In this document: positions 17,732 to 26,845 of the stretch, in pieces | Position numbering within the stretch: the first letter of the stretch is position 1 | Layout: each line of letters begins with the position of its first letter | NCBI GenBank assembly: GCA_017962495.1 | Contig: JAGCVH010000077.1 | Location: 1 to 64,000, forward strand | Reading direction: 5' to 3' | Length of the DNA stretch: 64,000 nucleotides | From: Bacteroidaceae bacterium | GTDB taxonomy: Bacteria > Bacteroidota > Bacteroidia > Bacteroidales > Bacteroidaceae | Notes under the pieces: model-generated | The model's database searches: none | Seen by the model: the letters and a program-made list of their open reading frames with translations, nothing else | Told to the model about the DNA's origin: nothing | Made by a program: the position numbers and the translations under genes

Positions 17732-18718
17732 TCATCGCAGATAGTCCTCCACCAGCCAGCCACACTTATCGACGGTCACCCGATAGTAACGGCCCGTCAT
17801 GATGCGAAAGTCGGAGGTGAAGAGCGGATTGAAGGTGCCGTACATCAGCTTCTCTACATAGCGTTTCATGAGTCCAAAGGCTCTGAGGGTCTCTTCGTCG
17901 GGTTGCTCGGGGGAAAGCAGTTCAAGCGTGTATTCAGCCTCGGCCGAGCGGGCTTCGCGTGGCTTTTCATAGAGCAGGACGGAGAATGTATGTTCGGTCA
18001 TGATGTCGTCGTATCCGTCGTTCCCAAAGTGGAGATTGAGTATGCGGCCAAAGAGTCGGGCACCAGAACGGATGCAGTGATACCATTGACCATCCAGAGT
18101 ACCACCAGGCGCTGCAAGGCAGAAAAAGTCGAGGGGACGATAGTTGAAACCTCCCATCCCCACGCGCAAATACCTGTCGAAAGTGTCGGCCGACGGCAGC
18201 GGTGAGACAATGAATCCCATATAGTGGCGCGGTTCGCGCAGGAATACGTAGGTACGCTCCATCAGCGGCAGGGTATCGCGATTCACCCGTTTCTGCAATT
18301 CGCCCTGAGGCTGCCCATCGGCATCGAACAGTTGCTGTAAGTGGAAACGTTTACCGCGCGCCCACACGCCACGCATGTTGCGAACCTTGCGGACAGGATG
18401 GTCGCGCAGGGGCGACGTAAGCAGGATGCTCCGGTCGTTGAATCCATAGACAATGGAGTCGAAGCCTTCATAAGGGGACGAGGTGAAATGGTGGGCATGG
18501 AACCTGTGGAAGGCTTCCTTCATCTCCGAAACCGAAACTGTGTCGCGGAAATAGTGCCGGAGGATGCCCAAGTCACCCTTCGACAGATAGCGGTACCTAT
18601 GCCACGTTTCGCTGAACAGGTTGCGGGGAATTTCTTTTTCAACTCTCTGCCTCTGTGCCGAGGCACTGAACACGATGCAGCCCAAAAGTGCTGCGAAGAG
18701 GATGCGTACGTTTTTCAT
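17732..18718 (-). CDS. Secreted or periplasmic protein of unknown function
   Basis: A 328-aa protein with a clear signal peptide (MKNVRILFAALLGCIVFSAS, cut before QRQRVEKE). The mature part is mixed alpha/beta, rich in aromatic residues and Arg, with no transmembrane helix and no motif I recognise. The frame is open to an ATG at 18772, but that position lies inside the promoter and would put 18 residues before the signal peptide, so I use 18718. It is monocistronic by context, between tsaE and the porX operon. Confidence 0.75.
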   Translation of the reverse strand: MKNVRILFAALLGCIVFSASAQRQRVEKEIPRNLFSETWHRYRYLSKGDLGILRHYFRDTVSVSEMKEAFHRFHAHHFTSSPYEGFDSIVYGFNDRSILLTSPLRDHPVRKVRNMRGVWARGKRFHLQQLFDADGQPQGELQKRVNRDTLPLMERTYVFLREPRHYMGFIVSPLPSADTFDRYLRVGMGGFNYRPLDFFCLAAPGGTLDGQWYHCIRSGARLFGRILNLHFGNDGYDDIMTEHTFSVLLYEKPREARSAEAEYTLELLSPEQPDEETLRAFGLMKRYVEKLMYGTFNPLFTSDFRIMTGRYYRVTVDKCGWLVEDYLR

Positions 18719-18750
18719 AATCTTGCTTTTTAAAAAAGGATTTCTGACGG

Positions 18751-18781
18751 CAAAGGTAGCGCAGATAAGCATCTTCGCAAA
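18751..18781 (-). promoter_or_regulatory. Promoter of the 17732-18718 gene
   Basis: Minus strand: TTTG (18778-18781), 19 bp, TACCTTTG (18751-18758), a perfect match. It decides the start codon of the downstream gene (18718 rather than 18772). Confidence 0.85.
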
Positions 18782-18873
18782 GCAAAACGAGCGAAACTTG
18801 GCAGCGTGAGATACACCGAAAATACACTAAAAAGGTATGGACTCGGATGGTTAATTGTCTGGATAGGCGTGAG

Positions 18874-20448
18874 TTATCCCTTGTTTGCGGGTTGACTCAC
18901 TTTTCTGAGCGTTATCAGAAGCGTGGAGGCACTTCTCTGCCCCGATAATTTCAGATTGGCACCTAATTTAGCATTGCCTACGGCCTGAGGAGAGATGTCC
19001 AGGAGGGTGGCAATGCCACTGGAGGGAATGTCGAGAAAAGCGAGGATAGCCACCAAGCGTTCCTGATCGGAAAGTTTGCGGATGACGAATTGCGACCAAA
19101 TGTGTGGCATATGGCGTTTGAAAGTGCCCGAAAGTTGACTCCATTCTCGTTTTGTGGGCCTTTTGCCGTTGTACTCCTTGCGCGCCATGGCTTCGAACAA
19201 CTGAACAATTTCCTCGCCCCTCAATCGTTCCTCACGTAGCGCCATGTTCCAGTTCCCGATTTCCACTTCTGCCTTTTGCAGTTTGTCGGCGGTCAGCTGC
19301 AGTGCTTCATCCTTCTTTCGAGCGCGTTTTCTTACCTTATTATATATCGAGAAGAATATGGAGAAGGTTAAGACGAGTGCCACGCCGATTGTCAAGACCA
19401 TTCGCCACGCCATCCAAGCCTCACGAGCCTTCTGGTTTGCCTGATGCTGGCTTTGCGTCTGTTCGTATTTTGACTCAGAGAGAAGAACAGATTGGATATC
19501 CATGCGGTTACGGATGGCTCTTTTAGCCTTTTCTTGTTGATAAATGCGAACGTATATCTCGATGGAGTCGGAATTTTCCTGCGCCTTGTAGATTGAGAGC
19601 AAACTTTTCGATGCCTCCATAGAATAGTCGGAGGACAGCAACCGGCGAAAGTAGTATTCGGCAGAGTCCATCCGATTCATTCCTTTATACAATAGCCCCT
19701 TGCTGTAATAGTACAGTTCGTTACTTGATTGGATGTTGCCCTGCTCGTCAAACAGACCTGATTCGCGTTCGTAGATGTCCAAGAGGCTCCTCGCTCGTTC
19801 GTAGTCCCCATTGCAAGCGTAAGTATAGATAGGCGTATAATAGACACGAGCTGCCTGCTTACGATCCCTCTTCTGGAGATAGAACCGACGGACCTTGTTG
19901 GCAACTTGCATCATGGTTGCTGTATCGCCCAAGACAGAATAGGAACCTATCGTGTGGCCAAGTGCACTGATGCTGAGCAGTGTATCCCCTGCCTTGAGGG
20001 CAAGTCTGCTCTGCTCTTGATAGGCATGGAGGTGTTCGTAGGATTGGGATTGTTCGCCGTAAATGGCTCCCATCTCGCCGAAAACACGAGACAGGGTTGC
20101 ATAATCGCAGTCGGAGTCAAGTGTGTCGGCTTTCTGAACGGCAGTCTCAAAGTAATGAAGGGCTATTGTTTTGTCACCCATGTCACGATAGGCACAACCC
20201 AGCATGTAGTAAGCACGTAGGCGAAAGGTGGTGGGATGCCACCAGTGGTCATAATAGTGAACAAGGCTGAGGCCAATGCTGTCGGAGGTGAACAGCGAAT
20301 CGTGCTGATTCATCCACTCTGCCTGTTCAAGCATCCGGTGCATGCGTTCGGCCCGCCCGCATGAGACAAGTAGGAGGACAGACAAGAGGGGCAATATGTG
20401 GCGTAGGGGCGCTCTCACAAGGGAATGGAACAAACGATTCTGTGCCAC
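18874..20448 (-). CDS. TPR lipoprotein with transmembrane helix, coiled coil and C-terminal HTH
   Basis: 524 aa. A lipobox-like LLLVSC (C30) follows a hydrophobic stretch. Several TPR-like repeats cover about 70-330, a transmembrane helix about 350-372 and a coiled coil about 380-415. The end (KLSDQERLVAILAFLDIPSSGIATLLDISPQAV, two segments, about 465-495) looks like a LuxR-type helix-turn-helix. This architecture is common in Bacteroidetes and is thought to sense envelope state and act in the cytoplasm. Its ATG directly abuts the porX stop, so it is co-transcribed with T9SS control genes. Lipidation and a membrane-spanning topology may not both hold; the lipobox may be part of a simple anchor. 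Confidence 0.75.
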   Translation of the reverse strand: MAQNRLFHSLVRAPLRHILPLLSVLLLVSCGRAERMHRMLEQAEWMNQHDSLFTSDSIGLSLVHYYDHWWHPTTFRLRAYYMLGCAYRDMGDKTIALHYFETAVQKADTLDSDCDYATLSRVFGEMGAIYGEQSQSYEHLHAYQEQSRLALKAGDTLLSISALGHTIGSYSVLGDTATMMQVANKVRRFYLQKRDRKQAARVYYTPIYTYACNGDYERARSLLDIYERESGLFDEQGNIQSSNELYYYSKGLLYKGMNRMDSAEYYFRRLLSSDYSMEASKSLLSIYKAQENSDSIEIYVRIYQQEKAKRAIRNRMDIQSVLLSESKYEQTQSQHQANQKAREAWMAWRMVLTIGVALVLTFSIFFSIYNKVRKRARKKDEALQLTADKLQKAEVEIGNWNMALREERLRGEEIVQLFEAMARKEYNGKRPTKREWSQLSGTFKRHMPHIWSQFVIRKLSDQERLVAILAFLDIPSSGIATLLDISPQAVGNAKLGANLKLSGQRSASTLLITLRKVSQPANKG

Positions 20449-21999
20449 CTACCTTCTCTTTGGTTTAAGTGTGATGAGGGGAACAAGCATCTCTTCCATG
20501 CTTATGCCTCCGTGTTGAAAGGTGTTGCGGTAATAGGTGACGTAATAGTTGTAGTTATTAGGATAGGCAAAGAAGCTGTCGCCATAGGCAAAGATGTATG
20601 CCGTGGAAAGATTAGGGGCAGGCAATTTCGCCTTTAGGGGTTCGCGAATTTCAAATACCTCCTTTGGATTATAACTGAGGTTCTTACCCAATTTATAACG
20701 TAGGTTGGTGTTTGTATTGCGGTCTCCAATAACCTTGATAGGGTTGCCACATCGTATGGAACCATGGTCTGTGGTGAGGATGATGGTGTAGTCTGACGCG
20801 GCAAGGGCACGGAAAAGTTCCTTAACAGGAGAGTGACGGAACCACGATAGGGTAATGCTACGATAAGCCGCTTCATTATTGGCCAATTCGCGTACCATTC
20901 GACTTTCGGTTCGGGCATGCGAGAGCATGTCAATGAAGTTCAGTACAACGACATTTAGATCATATCCCTGGAGTGAGGGCAATTGCTGGACAAGCTTCTC
21001 TGCTGCTTGCGAGTCGTTAATCTTATGGTAGGTGAAAGTATTGCGACGACGATAGCGATCGAACTGCGTCTTGATGAGGGGAGCTTCATTAAGATTCTTG
21101 CCTTCTTCGCTATCTTCATCGACCCACAACTCTGGAAACATTTTGGCGATGAGGTTAGGCATGAGACCTGAGAAGATGGCATTGCGGGCATACTGAGTGG
21201 CAGTAGGCAAGATGCTCATATAAAGGTCTTCCTCAATCTGGAACTGGTCGGCTATCTCTGTTTGAAGGGTACGCCATTGGTCGAACCGGAAGTTATCAAT
21301 AACCAAAAGGAATACCTTTTCTCCTCGATTAAGGGCGGGGAATACGGCAGACTTAAAGATGTCGGGACTCATAATGGGGCGGTCTTCGTCTCCATCAATC
21401 CAACGCATGTAGTTCTTTCGTATGAACTTGCCAAAACCCAGATTAGCCTCCTGGCGTTGCATGGCCAACATCTCAGTCATCTGACTATCGGCTGCCACCA
21501 ACTCCTGTTCCCAGTAAGTAAGACGACGATATACCTCCTTCCAATCATCGAAAGAGCGAGCATCGCCAATCTGCATCCCAATCTTTCCAAACTCCTGCTG
21601 ATAATCGGACTGTGTGACCTCTGTCATGATTTCCTTCTGATGGATGTTCTTCTTCAGGGTCAAAAATATCTGAGTGGGATTGACTGGTTTAATGAGGTAG
21701 TCGGCTATCTTACTGCCGATGGCTTGATCCATGATATTCTCCTCTTCACTCTTGGTAACCATGACCACAGGGACTGTGGGAAGAACCTCCTTAATGCGGG
21801 CAAGAGTTTCCAAACCATTAATGCCAGGCATATTCTCGTCGAGCAAGATAAGGTCGTAGGCAGTCTGAGCACACTGCTCAAGCGCATCATAGCCATTCGT
21901 CACGGTATCAACCTCATAGCCTTTCTTTTCCAAGAACAGGATGTGAGCCTTCAGCAGTTCTATCTCGTCGTCCACCCAAAGGAGTTTATATGTAGCCAT
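20449..21999 (-). CDS. porX: PorX, T9SS response regulator with PglZ (alkaline-phosphatase-fold) domain
   Basis: 516 aa. The receiver domain (about 1-125) has the phospho-acceptor D54 in LILLDENMPG, acidic D10-D11 and K105 in YLIKPVNP. The effector is a PglZ domain (about 200-516) with VIDNFRFDQW and TTDHGS as metal-site motifs rather than a DNA-binding domain. In Porphyromonas gingivalis PorX, with PorY, controls T9SS genes, and its PglZ domain is a phosphodiesterase active on oligonucleotides (family knowledge). It lies in an operon after porW (27 bp gap). Confidence 0.93.
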   Translation of the reverse strand: MATYKLLWVDDEIELLKAHILFLEKKGYEVDTVTNGYDALEQCAQTAYDLILLDENMPGINGLETLARIKEVLPTVPVVMVTKSEEENIMDQAIGSKIADYLIKPVNPTQIFLTLKKNIHQKEIMTEVTQSDYQQEFGKIGMQIGDARSFDDWKEVYRRLTYWEQELVAADSQMTEMLAMQRQEANLGFGKFIRKNYMRWIDGDEDRPIMSPDIFKSAVFPALNRGEKVFLLVIDNFRFDQWRTLQTEIADQFQIEEDLYMSILPTATQYARNAIFSGLMPNLIAKMFPELWVDEDSEEGKNLNEAPLIKTQFDRYRRRNTFTYHKINDSQAAEKLVQQLPSLQGYDLNVVVLNFIDMLSHARTESRMVRELANNEAAYRSITLSWFRHSPVKELFRALAASDYTIILTTDHGSIRCGNPIKVIGDRNTNTNLRYKLGKNLSYNPKEVFEIREPLKAKLPAPNLSTAYIFAYGDSFFAYPNNYNYYVTYYRNTFQHGGISMEEMLVPLITLKPKRR

Positions 22000-22026
22000 A
22001 TCTTCTTAGTTTTCAATAATCATTCT

Positions 22027-24915
22027 TTAGAATCCATATGGGAAGTCGTCATAGCTCTCTTCTTCCTCTATTGCTTCATTCTCAAGTTCAACATCATCGG
22101 GATCACGCACCTCTATATCTGTAGGTTCGTCAATGAGCAGGTCATCAGGTATATCAATAGGTGCAAAGGTGGCATCAAAGAACTCCTTGTATTCGTCGAA
22201 ACTGAAGGCTGTACCCAAATGGGAAAGGTTCTCATCGCTAATAAGCAATGAACGTATGCCTTGAAGCAACTGGGCCATATGGCGGTCGGCATAGAGGCGC
22301 TGGGCATAAGCATGGGCCTCGTCATAACTAAGGAAACCACGTATGCACATCATCGAGAGGCCTTGATCCTCCATGACTTCTATCTCGAAATTACGCACCA
22401 TGTAGCTGGTAAAATTGTAACGGGCCATCTCATAAAGGAGTTGGTCCTCGTCGAGACTATGAGTGGGATATGCCAATACGAAGTTGAAAGTAGAGTAGCG
22501 CTCTGCACTCAAGGTGTCGGCTACAGCCGTAGAATCACCATCAACCCAGTTTGTCTTGCGTCGTTTCCATATGTCTGAGGCATCGTACTTATCGTCACTA
22601 AGCAACCTGCCCTCTTGCAACCCTTTCACAATGTAGGAAGCCATCTCACAGACATCATCCTTCGAATAATCCTTTACTATCTGTTTCAACAGATCAAGGA
22701 ACTCGGGACGATGCCCCGTATATAGGTAGGTCATAGCCCGAACAAACATTATGCGGGCACGATGCTGACCAAGCAAGAAGTCACGAGTGTGGTCTTCGTA
22801 GTTACGAGCCACCTCATCGTAGCGGTTTGCCTGATAGGCATCATAGGTGGCAGCATAGAGTGAATCCTCAAGATGCTTACCTTCGCGAGCCAAAAGTTCG
22901 TAATTGGGATTGCTGACACGAATGGCATTCTTGTCTTCAGGATATTCTTCAATCAACAGATTGCGATAGTACTGGGCCTGTTCATCATCGTCGAGTCGCC
23001 AATGGAGCAAGAACAAATGATAATAGACATCGGCTTTCGATTCCGTTTCAGGGAAGTCCTCAAGCAAGCGTAACAACAGACGCAAAGCATAAGGATAATT
23101 CTGTATCTTCTCCATGACGGCAATACCGCCTTTGTACAAGCCATCTTCCAGAAGCTTGTTCGAGGCTTCCATTTGTTCCTCAGTGAATGGAATCTGTGCC
23201 AAATAGTATTCACGATGATGAGGATCATTGGCCAAGGAGTCGCGAATACGCTGTTCCTCTTCGTTCATTGCAGCTTCTTCCGCAGCTCGGATGGAATCGG
23301 CTGCCTCATCGTCATAATTATAATCCTCAAACTCATCGTTATTGACAACGGTCTTATTACTCCGTCGCCAGTTATCTTCGTTCTTGCGCTGACCCCATCG
23401 GCGCTGGAACTCCTGCTTACCAGCCATTACGGTTTGGGGATTATAGAAATACCATGCACCACGGTTTTGAGACGTAGGCACTGCGTTTTGTGCCGTTTGC
23501 CGGTTGGCGGCTTGATTAGCATTGTTGGTAGATGTAGGCGTACGTCCTTGCGCTGCAGCTTTCTTAGCTTCCTCCTTTTCCTTTTTCTTCAAGGCCTCAA
23601 TAACGCGGTCGATGGCGGCCAAATACTTGTCTTCAGGCATTTGAGCCAATAGTTGCAGACTATCTTGCAACTTCACGGCAGATAGATGAGGAGCAGTCTC
23701 GTCGAGAGCCTTCGAACGCCATTCGGCTTCGGGATATTCTTCATGCTCCTTGTCGAGGATGCTAATGCACTGCTGATAGGTACGCTGGGCGTCGATATAG
23801 TTTTCGCGTTCCCAATAGATTTGAGATAGCTTCAGCAACAGGACAGCCTTGGCAATACCATTCTTCGTGCTTTCCTCGGCACCTTTCTCATAAGCTCCAA
23901 TGCACTTAAGCGTGTCACCAGCAGACAAATAGATATTGCCGATGGCATAATAGACCTGATCCAGATAGTCCTTATTCTTATCGCTCTTAGCCATGCGTTG
24001 GAGTTTCTTAATCATGGCCTTGTATTGCCCTTTCGACATAACCTCAGTTTGCAGGATGCGGGCATTGAAGGCCAATTCATAAGGAGGATTACTCCTTACG
24101 ACCTTTGTAAACGACTTATATGCCTCATCGTTCTGACCGAGTTCGCGTTGTAACTGACCTATGAGGAAGTTCAGACGTGAACGCTGTAGCTTTTGTTTAG
24201 TCTGCTTTATGGTTTTCCTAATTTCTGGAATGGCCTGCTCATACTGGCCCGTCTCGACGAGATAAGCCGCACGGGTAACCGTCAGTTCGCGCTGTCCTTC
24301 AGGGGAGATACTATCACGACGCATCTTATCCAATACATCCTCAGCATCGTAAGGCCACTCCAAAGCCACATAACAACGAGCCAACCAAGCTTTGGCAACA
24401 CTATTTACCTCAGGTTGTGTAGAATAAAGTCGCGTGATATAATTGAACGTAGAGGCTGCCTCGATGAAATCGCCCTTCTGGAACTGAGCTTTACCCAACA
24501 ACAGCCAAGCATGGCGCAAGTAAGGGTTAAACTCCTTTCGTGCAAGATATTCCTTCTGCTTGGGTGTGCGTGTCTTGTTGCCACTCACTTGGGGCCGTTT
24601 CTTGATGCTATGGAGCTTAATGGCTTTCTCACACTTCGTTATTGTGGTTTCGTAGTTGCTCTTACCCACGCCGGCTGTCGATTTATTGGTACTGATAATG
24701 ATAGGAAGCGGACGTGTGTAATCATCCTGATGTCCTTTCATCTGGGATTCGGTACCCTCTAAATAAGCCACTTGCCCGTTGTGCACTGTATTAAAACGGG
24801 CTGTCATCGAATGGAAGAAGCGAGTGGAGGAAGTGTTCTTTTTAGTGGAACAAGAAACTAGGAGCAACGTTATCGCTGCCCACACAAGAAACCTTATGTT
24901 GCGTTTAATGTTCAA
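22027..24915 (-). CDS. porW: PorW/SprE-like T9SS lipoprotein with TPR repeats
   Basis: 962 aa. The lipobox is LLLVSC (C22), followed by KKNTSSTRFFHSMTARFN, the characteristic start of SprE/PorW proteins. TPR-type helical repeats cover about 130-440 and 580-760. A low-complexity charged linker (KKKEKEEAKKAA, then Asn/Gln-rich) lies between, and the C-terminus is acidic. SprE/PorW is an outer-membrane lipoprotein needed for T9SS and gliding, linking the PorK/N ring and the translocon (family knowledge). Position directly before porX supports the assignment. The symbol is from family resemblance. Confidence 0.85.
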   Translation of the reverse strand: MNIKRNIRFLVWAAITLLLVSCSTKKNTSSTRFFHSMTARFNTVHNGQVAYLEGTESQMKGHQDDYTRPLPIIISTNKSTAGVGKSNYETTITKCEKAIKLHSIKKRPQVSGNKTRTPKQKEYLARKEFNPYLRHAWLLLGKAQFQKGDFIEAASTFNYITRLYSTQPEVNSVAKAWLARCYVALEWPYDAEDVLDKMRRDSISPEGQRELTVTRAAYLVETGQYEQAIPEIRKTIKQTKQKLQRSRLNFLIGQLQRELGQNDEAYKSFTKVVRSNPPYELAFNARILQTEVMSKGQYKAMIKKLQRMAKSDKNKDYLDQVYYAIGNIYLSAGDTLKCIGAYEKGAEESTKNGIAKAVLLLKLSQIYWERENYIDAQRTYQQCISILDKEHEEYPEAEWRSKALDETAPHLSAVKLQDSLQLLAQMPEDKYLAAIDRVIEALKKKEKEEAKKAAAQGRTPTSTNNANQAANRQTAQNAVPTSQNRGAWYFYNPQTVMAGKQEFQRRWGQRKNEDNWRRSNKTVVNNDEFEDYNYDDEAADSIRAAEEAAMNEEEQRIRDSLANDPHHREYYLAQIPFTEEQMEASNKLLEDGLYKGGIAVMEKIQNYPYALRLLLRLLEDFPETESKADVYYHLFLLHWRLDDDEQAQYYRNLLIEEYPEDKNAIRVSNPNYELLAREGKHLEDSLYAATYDAYQANRYDEVARNYEDHTRDFLLGQHRARIMFVRAMTYLYTGHRPEFLDLLKQIVKDYSKDDVCEMASYIVKGLQEGRLLSDDKYDASDIWKRRKTNWVDGDSTAVADTLSAERYSTFNFVLAYPTHSLDEDQLLYEMARYNFTSYMVRNFEIEVMEDQGLSMMCIRGFLSYDEAHAYAQRLYADRHMAQLLQGIRSLLISDENLSHLGTAFSFDEYKEFFDATFAPIDIPDDLLIDEPTDIEVRDPDDVELENEAIEEEESYDDFPYGF

Positions 24916-24964
24916 TCCTCAATCTCCAATATTCAATTATAATAATAACGCGCGCGATGCCGAA

Positions 24965-25369
24965 TTATTGCCTTCGTTCGCCAACAATCATAAGCACCTC
25001 GTCGCGAAGTTCCTCTGGGAGTTCCACTCCGCGCAATTGCAAACTACGTACCCAACCTGCCACTTCATCGCTTCGCATGGTATATAGAACTTCACGAAAT
25101 TCCTCGGTTTCATCGGAAGAAAAAGCATCCGGACGCCGACCACGAAAGCGGTCAAGCTCTTCGTCATTATAATATTCGACCTGCTTGCTTAAGGCCGCCA
25201 ACAGGCTCTCTTTCTCACACACTTCGTGTTGACCGCAACACTCCATGTCGAGGACCTTTTTCACAGGATCTTCTTCCTCAGTAACGTGGCGATTATGCAA
25301 CCACCCCATAGTGGCGGCAATTACTCCCAAGACAATTAAGGCGAGGATGATGTATAGCGCTAACTGCAT
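24965..25369 (-). CDS. Small single-pass membrane protein, conserved in Bacteroidales, function unknown
   Basis: 134 aa with an N-terminal membrane helix (about 3-22), a Cys-rich segment MECCGQHEVCEKESLL and an acidic soluble end (EYYNDEELDRFRGR, WVRSLQLRGVELPEEL). Similar proteins occur in many Bacteroidales and are sometimes loosely labelled phospholipase; I see no lipase motif. Its start overlaps the end of aroA by 10 bp and porW follows after 49 bp, so it belongs to the aroA-porW-porX transcript. Confidence 0.75.
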   Translation of the reverse strand: MQLALYIILALIVLGVIAATMGWLHNRHVTEEEDPVKKVLDMECCGQHEVCEKESLLAALSKQVEYYNDEELDRFRGRRPDAFSSDETEEFREVLYTMRSDEVAGWVRSLQLRGVELPEELRDEVLMIVGERRQ

Positions 25370-26616
25370 ATCTTAAAACCTATCTCCTTTAAGTGTTCCC
25401 AATAAGAAGGATATGACTTACTGACGACAGCTGGATTCATAATGCGTATACCTCCCACGCGCAGGCAGGCAGGTGCAAATGCCATAGCCATTCGGTGGTC
25501 TTCATAAGTAGCTATCTCGGGAAGGTCAACATGATTTGCCCATATTCCACCCCATTCCATGCGGTCGTTCCCCATATCTTCGATACTCAAACCAAGGTTT
25601 CCCAACTCTCGGCAAAGAGCGGCTATGCGGTCGGTCTCCTTAATACGCAAGGTTCGAAGTCCGCCTATGGTAAAAGGAATGTCGAGCATAGCAACTGTGA
25701 CAATTATTGTCTGAGCAAGGTCGGGCTGACTGGAAAGATCACAATTGAGCCTACACGCAAGATTGTTCCCCTTACTTAATCGAACCGCCTCCGTTCCATC
25801 TTCCTCTTTTATGAATGCTGTCACTACACCAAGTTCATTAAAGAGACTGCTTACCTGACTGTCGCCCTGCATACTTTCAGCGTACAAGCCCGGTAGCACG
25901 ACTTGTGCCTTTGGGTCGCGACTTAAGGCAACCATCTCATACCAATAACTGGCGGCACTCCAATCGTTTTCTATCGTATAAGGGCATGATTGATATGGAA
26001 CAGGCGCCACACGCACTTCGTTATCGCTTTTCCACTCGACAAGAGCACCATATTGGCGCATTATGGTTACTGTCATGTCAAGATAAGGCCGGCTAACCAC
26101 CGTGCCCGTCAACTTTAGCGACAAGCCTTCCTTCAGCACAGGACCTATCATCAACAAGGCAGAGATGAACTGCGAACTAACACCACCAGAGATGGAAACT
26201 TCACCACCCTTTAACTCGGCATTACCAGTGATGCGCAAAGGAGGGAAGCCTTCCTCGCCTAAGTATTCTATACAAGCACCCAAACACCTAAGGGCTTCGA
26301 CAAGAATGCCTATAGGCCGATGCCGCATGCGCTCCGTACCAGTGATGATATGGGTTCCGGGCGTTACGCAGAGATAGGCTGTTAGGAAACGCATGGCTGT
26401 GCCTGCGGCACCAATGTCGATAGTGTCTGGCATGTCACGCAAGGCACGAAGCATGACTTGTGTATCATCGCAATCCGACAAGTTATCGGGCGTTATCCTG
26501 TCGGCGCACAAGGCGTTGATGAGCAAAGCGCGATTGCTGATGCTCTTGCTTGCAGGCAACTGAATGCGACCTTGCAGTTGCGTTGTCGGATAAATATCGA
26601 AATATTCTTTATGCAT
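25360..26616 (-). CDS. aroA: 3-phosphoshikimate 1-carboxyvinyltransferase (EPSP synthase)
   Basis: The sixth step of the shikimate pathway, joining PEP to shikimate-3-phosphate. It has 418 aa with LPASKSISNRALLINAL (substrate-binding Lys/Ser/Arg), GAAGTAMRFLTAYL, NDWSAASYWYEM and KETDRIAAL. It belongs to the shorter, divergent Bacteroidetes branch. It is the first gene of the operon that continues to porX. Confidence 0.93.
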   Translation of the reverse strand: MHKEYFDIYPTTQLQGRIQLPASKSISNRALLINALCADRITPDNLSDCDDTQVMLRALRDMPDTIDIGAAGTAMRFLTAYLCVTPGTHIITGTERMRHRPIGILVEALRCLGACIEYLGEEGFPPLRITGNAELKGGEVSISGGVSSQFISALLMIGPVLKEGLSLKLTGTVVSRPYLDMTVTIMRQYGALVEWKSDNEVRVAPVPYQSCPYTIENDWSAASYWYEMVALSRDPKAQVVLPGLYAESMQGDSQVSSLFNELGVVTAFIKEEDGTEAVRLSKGNNLACRLNCDLSSQPDLAQTIIVTVAMLDIPFTIGGLRTLRIKETDRIAALCRELGNLGLSIEDMGNDRMEWGGIWANHVDLPEIATYEDHRMAMAFAPACLRVGGIRIMNPAVVSKSYPSYWEHLKEIGFKICS

Positions 26617-26636
26617 AATTTATTCCTTTCAGCGAA

Positions 26637-26667
26637 CAAAATTACAAAAAAGTTTGGTCGTAACAAA
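26637..26667 (-). promoter_or_regulatory. Promoter of the aroA-porW-porX operon
   Basis: Minus strand: TTTG (26664-26667), 19 bp, TAATTTTG (26637-26644), 20 bp before the aroA ATG. It overlaps by 15 bp the oppositely directed promoter of tRNA-Pro (26653-26684). Confidence 0.75.
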
Positions 26668-26684
26668 AAAAGTTCCTACCTTTG
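26653..26684 (+). promoter_or_regulatory. Promoter of tRNA-Pro
   Basis: TTTG (26653-26656), 20 bp, TACCTTTG (26677-26684), 19 bp before the mature tRNA. It interlocks with the aroA promoter on the other strand. Confidence 0.8.
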
Positions 26685-26703
26685 CACACGCAAATTGCAA
26701 GAG

Positions 26704-26777
26704 CGGGATGTAGCTCAGCCCGGTAGAGTACGCGTCTGGGGGGCGTGTGGTCGCAAGTTCGAATCTTGTCATCCCGA
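26704..26777 (+). tRNA. tRNA-Pro (anticodon GGG)
   Basis: A 74-nt cloverleaf. The acceptor stem CGGGATG/CATCCCG is perfect, the D arm is GCTC-AGCCCGGTA-GAGT, the anticodon stem CGCGT/GCGTG has loop CTGGGGG (anticodon GGG), and the T arm is GCAAG-TTCGAAT-CTTGT. CCA is not encoded. Confidence 0.93.
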
Positions 26778-26784
26778 CTCAAAA

Positions 26785-26826
26785 GAAGCACCGAATATCC
26801 GATTGGACATTCGGTGCTTCGTCTTT
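26785..26826. terminator. Terminator after tRNA-Pro, also facing hppA
   Basis: A perfect 12-bp stem GAAGCACCGAAT / ATTCGGTGCTTC with a 12-nt loop, followed by GTCTTTTTCAT on the plus strand. It lies between tRNA-Pro and the convergent end of hppA and may serve both. Confidence 0.85.
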
Positions 26827-26845
26827 TTCATACCTTATCATTAGG

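Noticed and set aside
18719..18772. Extended start for the 17732 gene
   Set aside because: The codons overlap the -7 box of a perfect promoter and precede a complete signal peptide.
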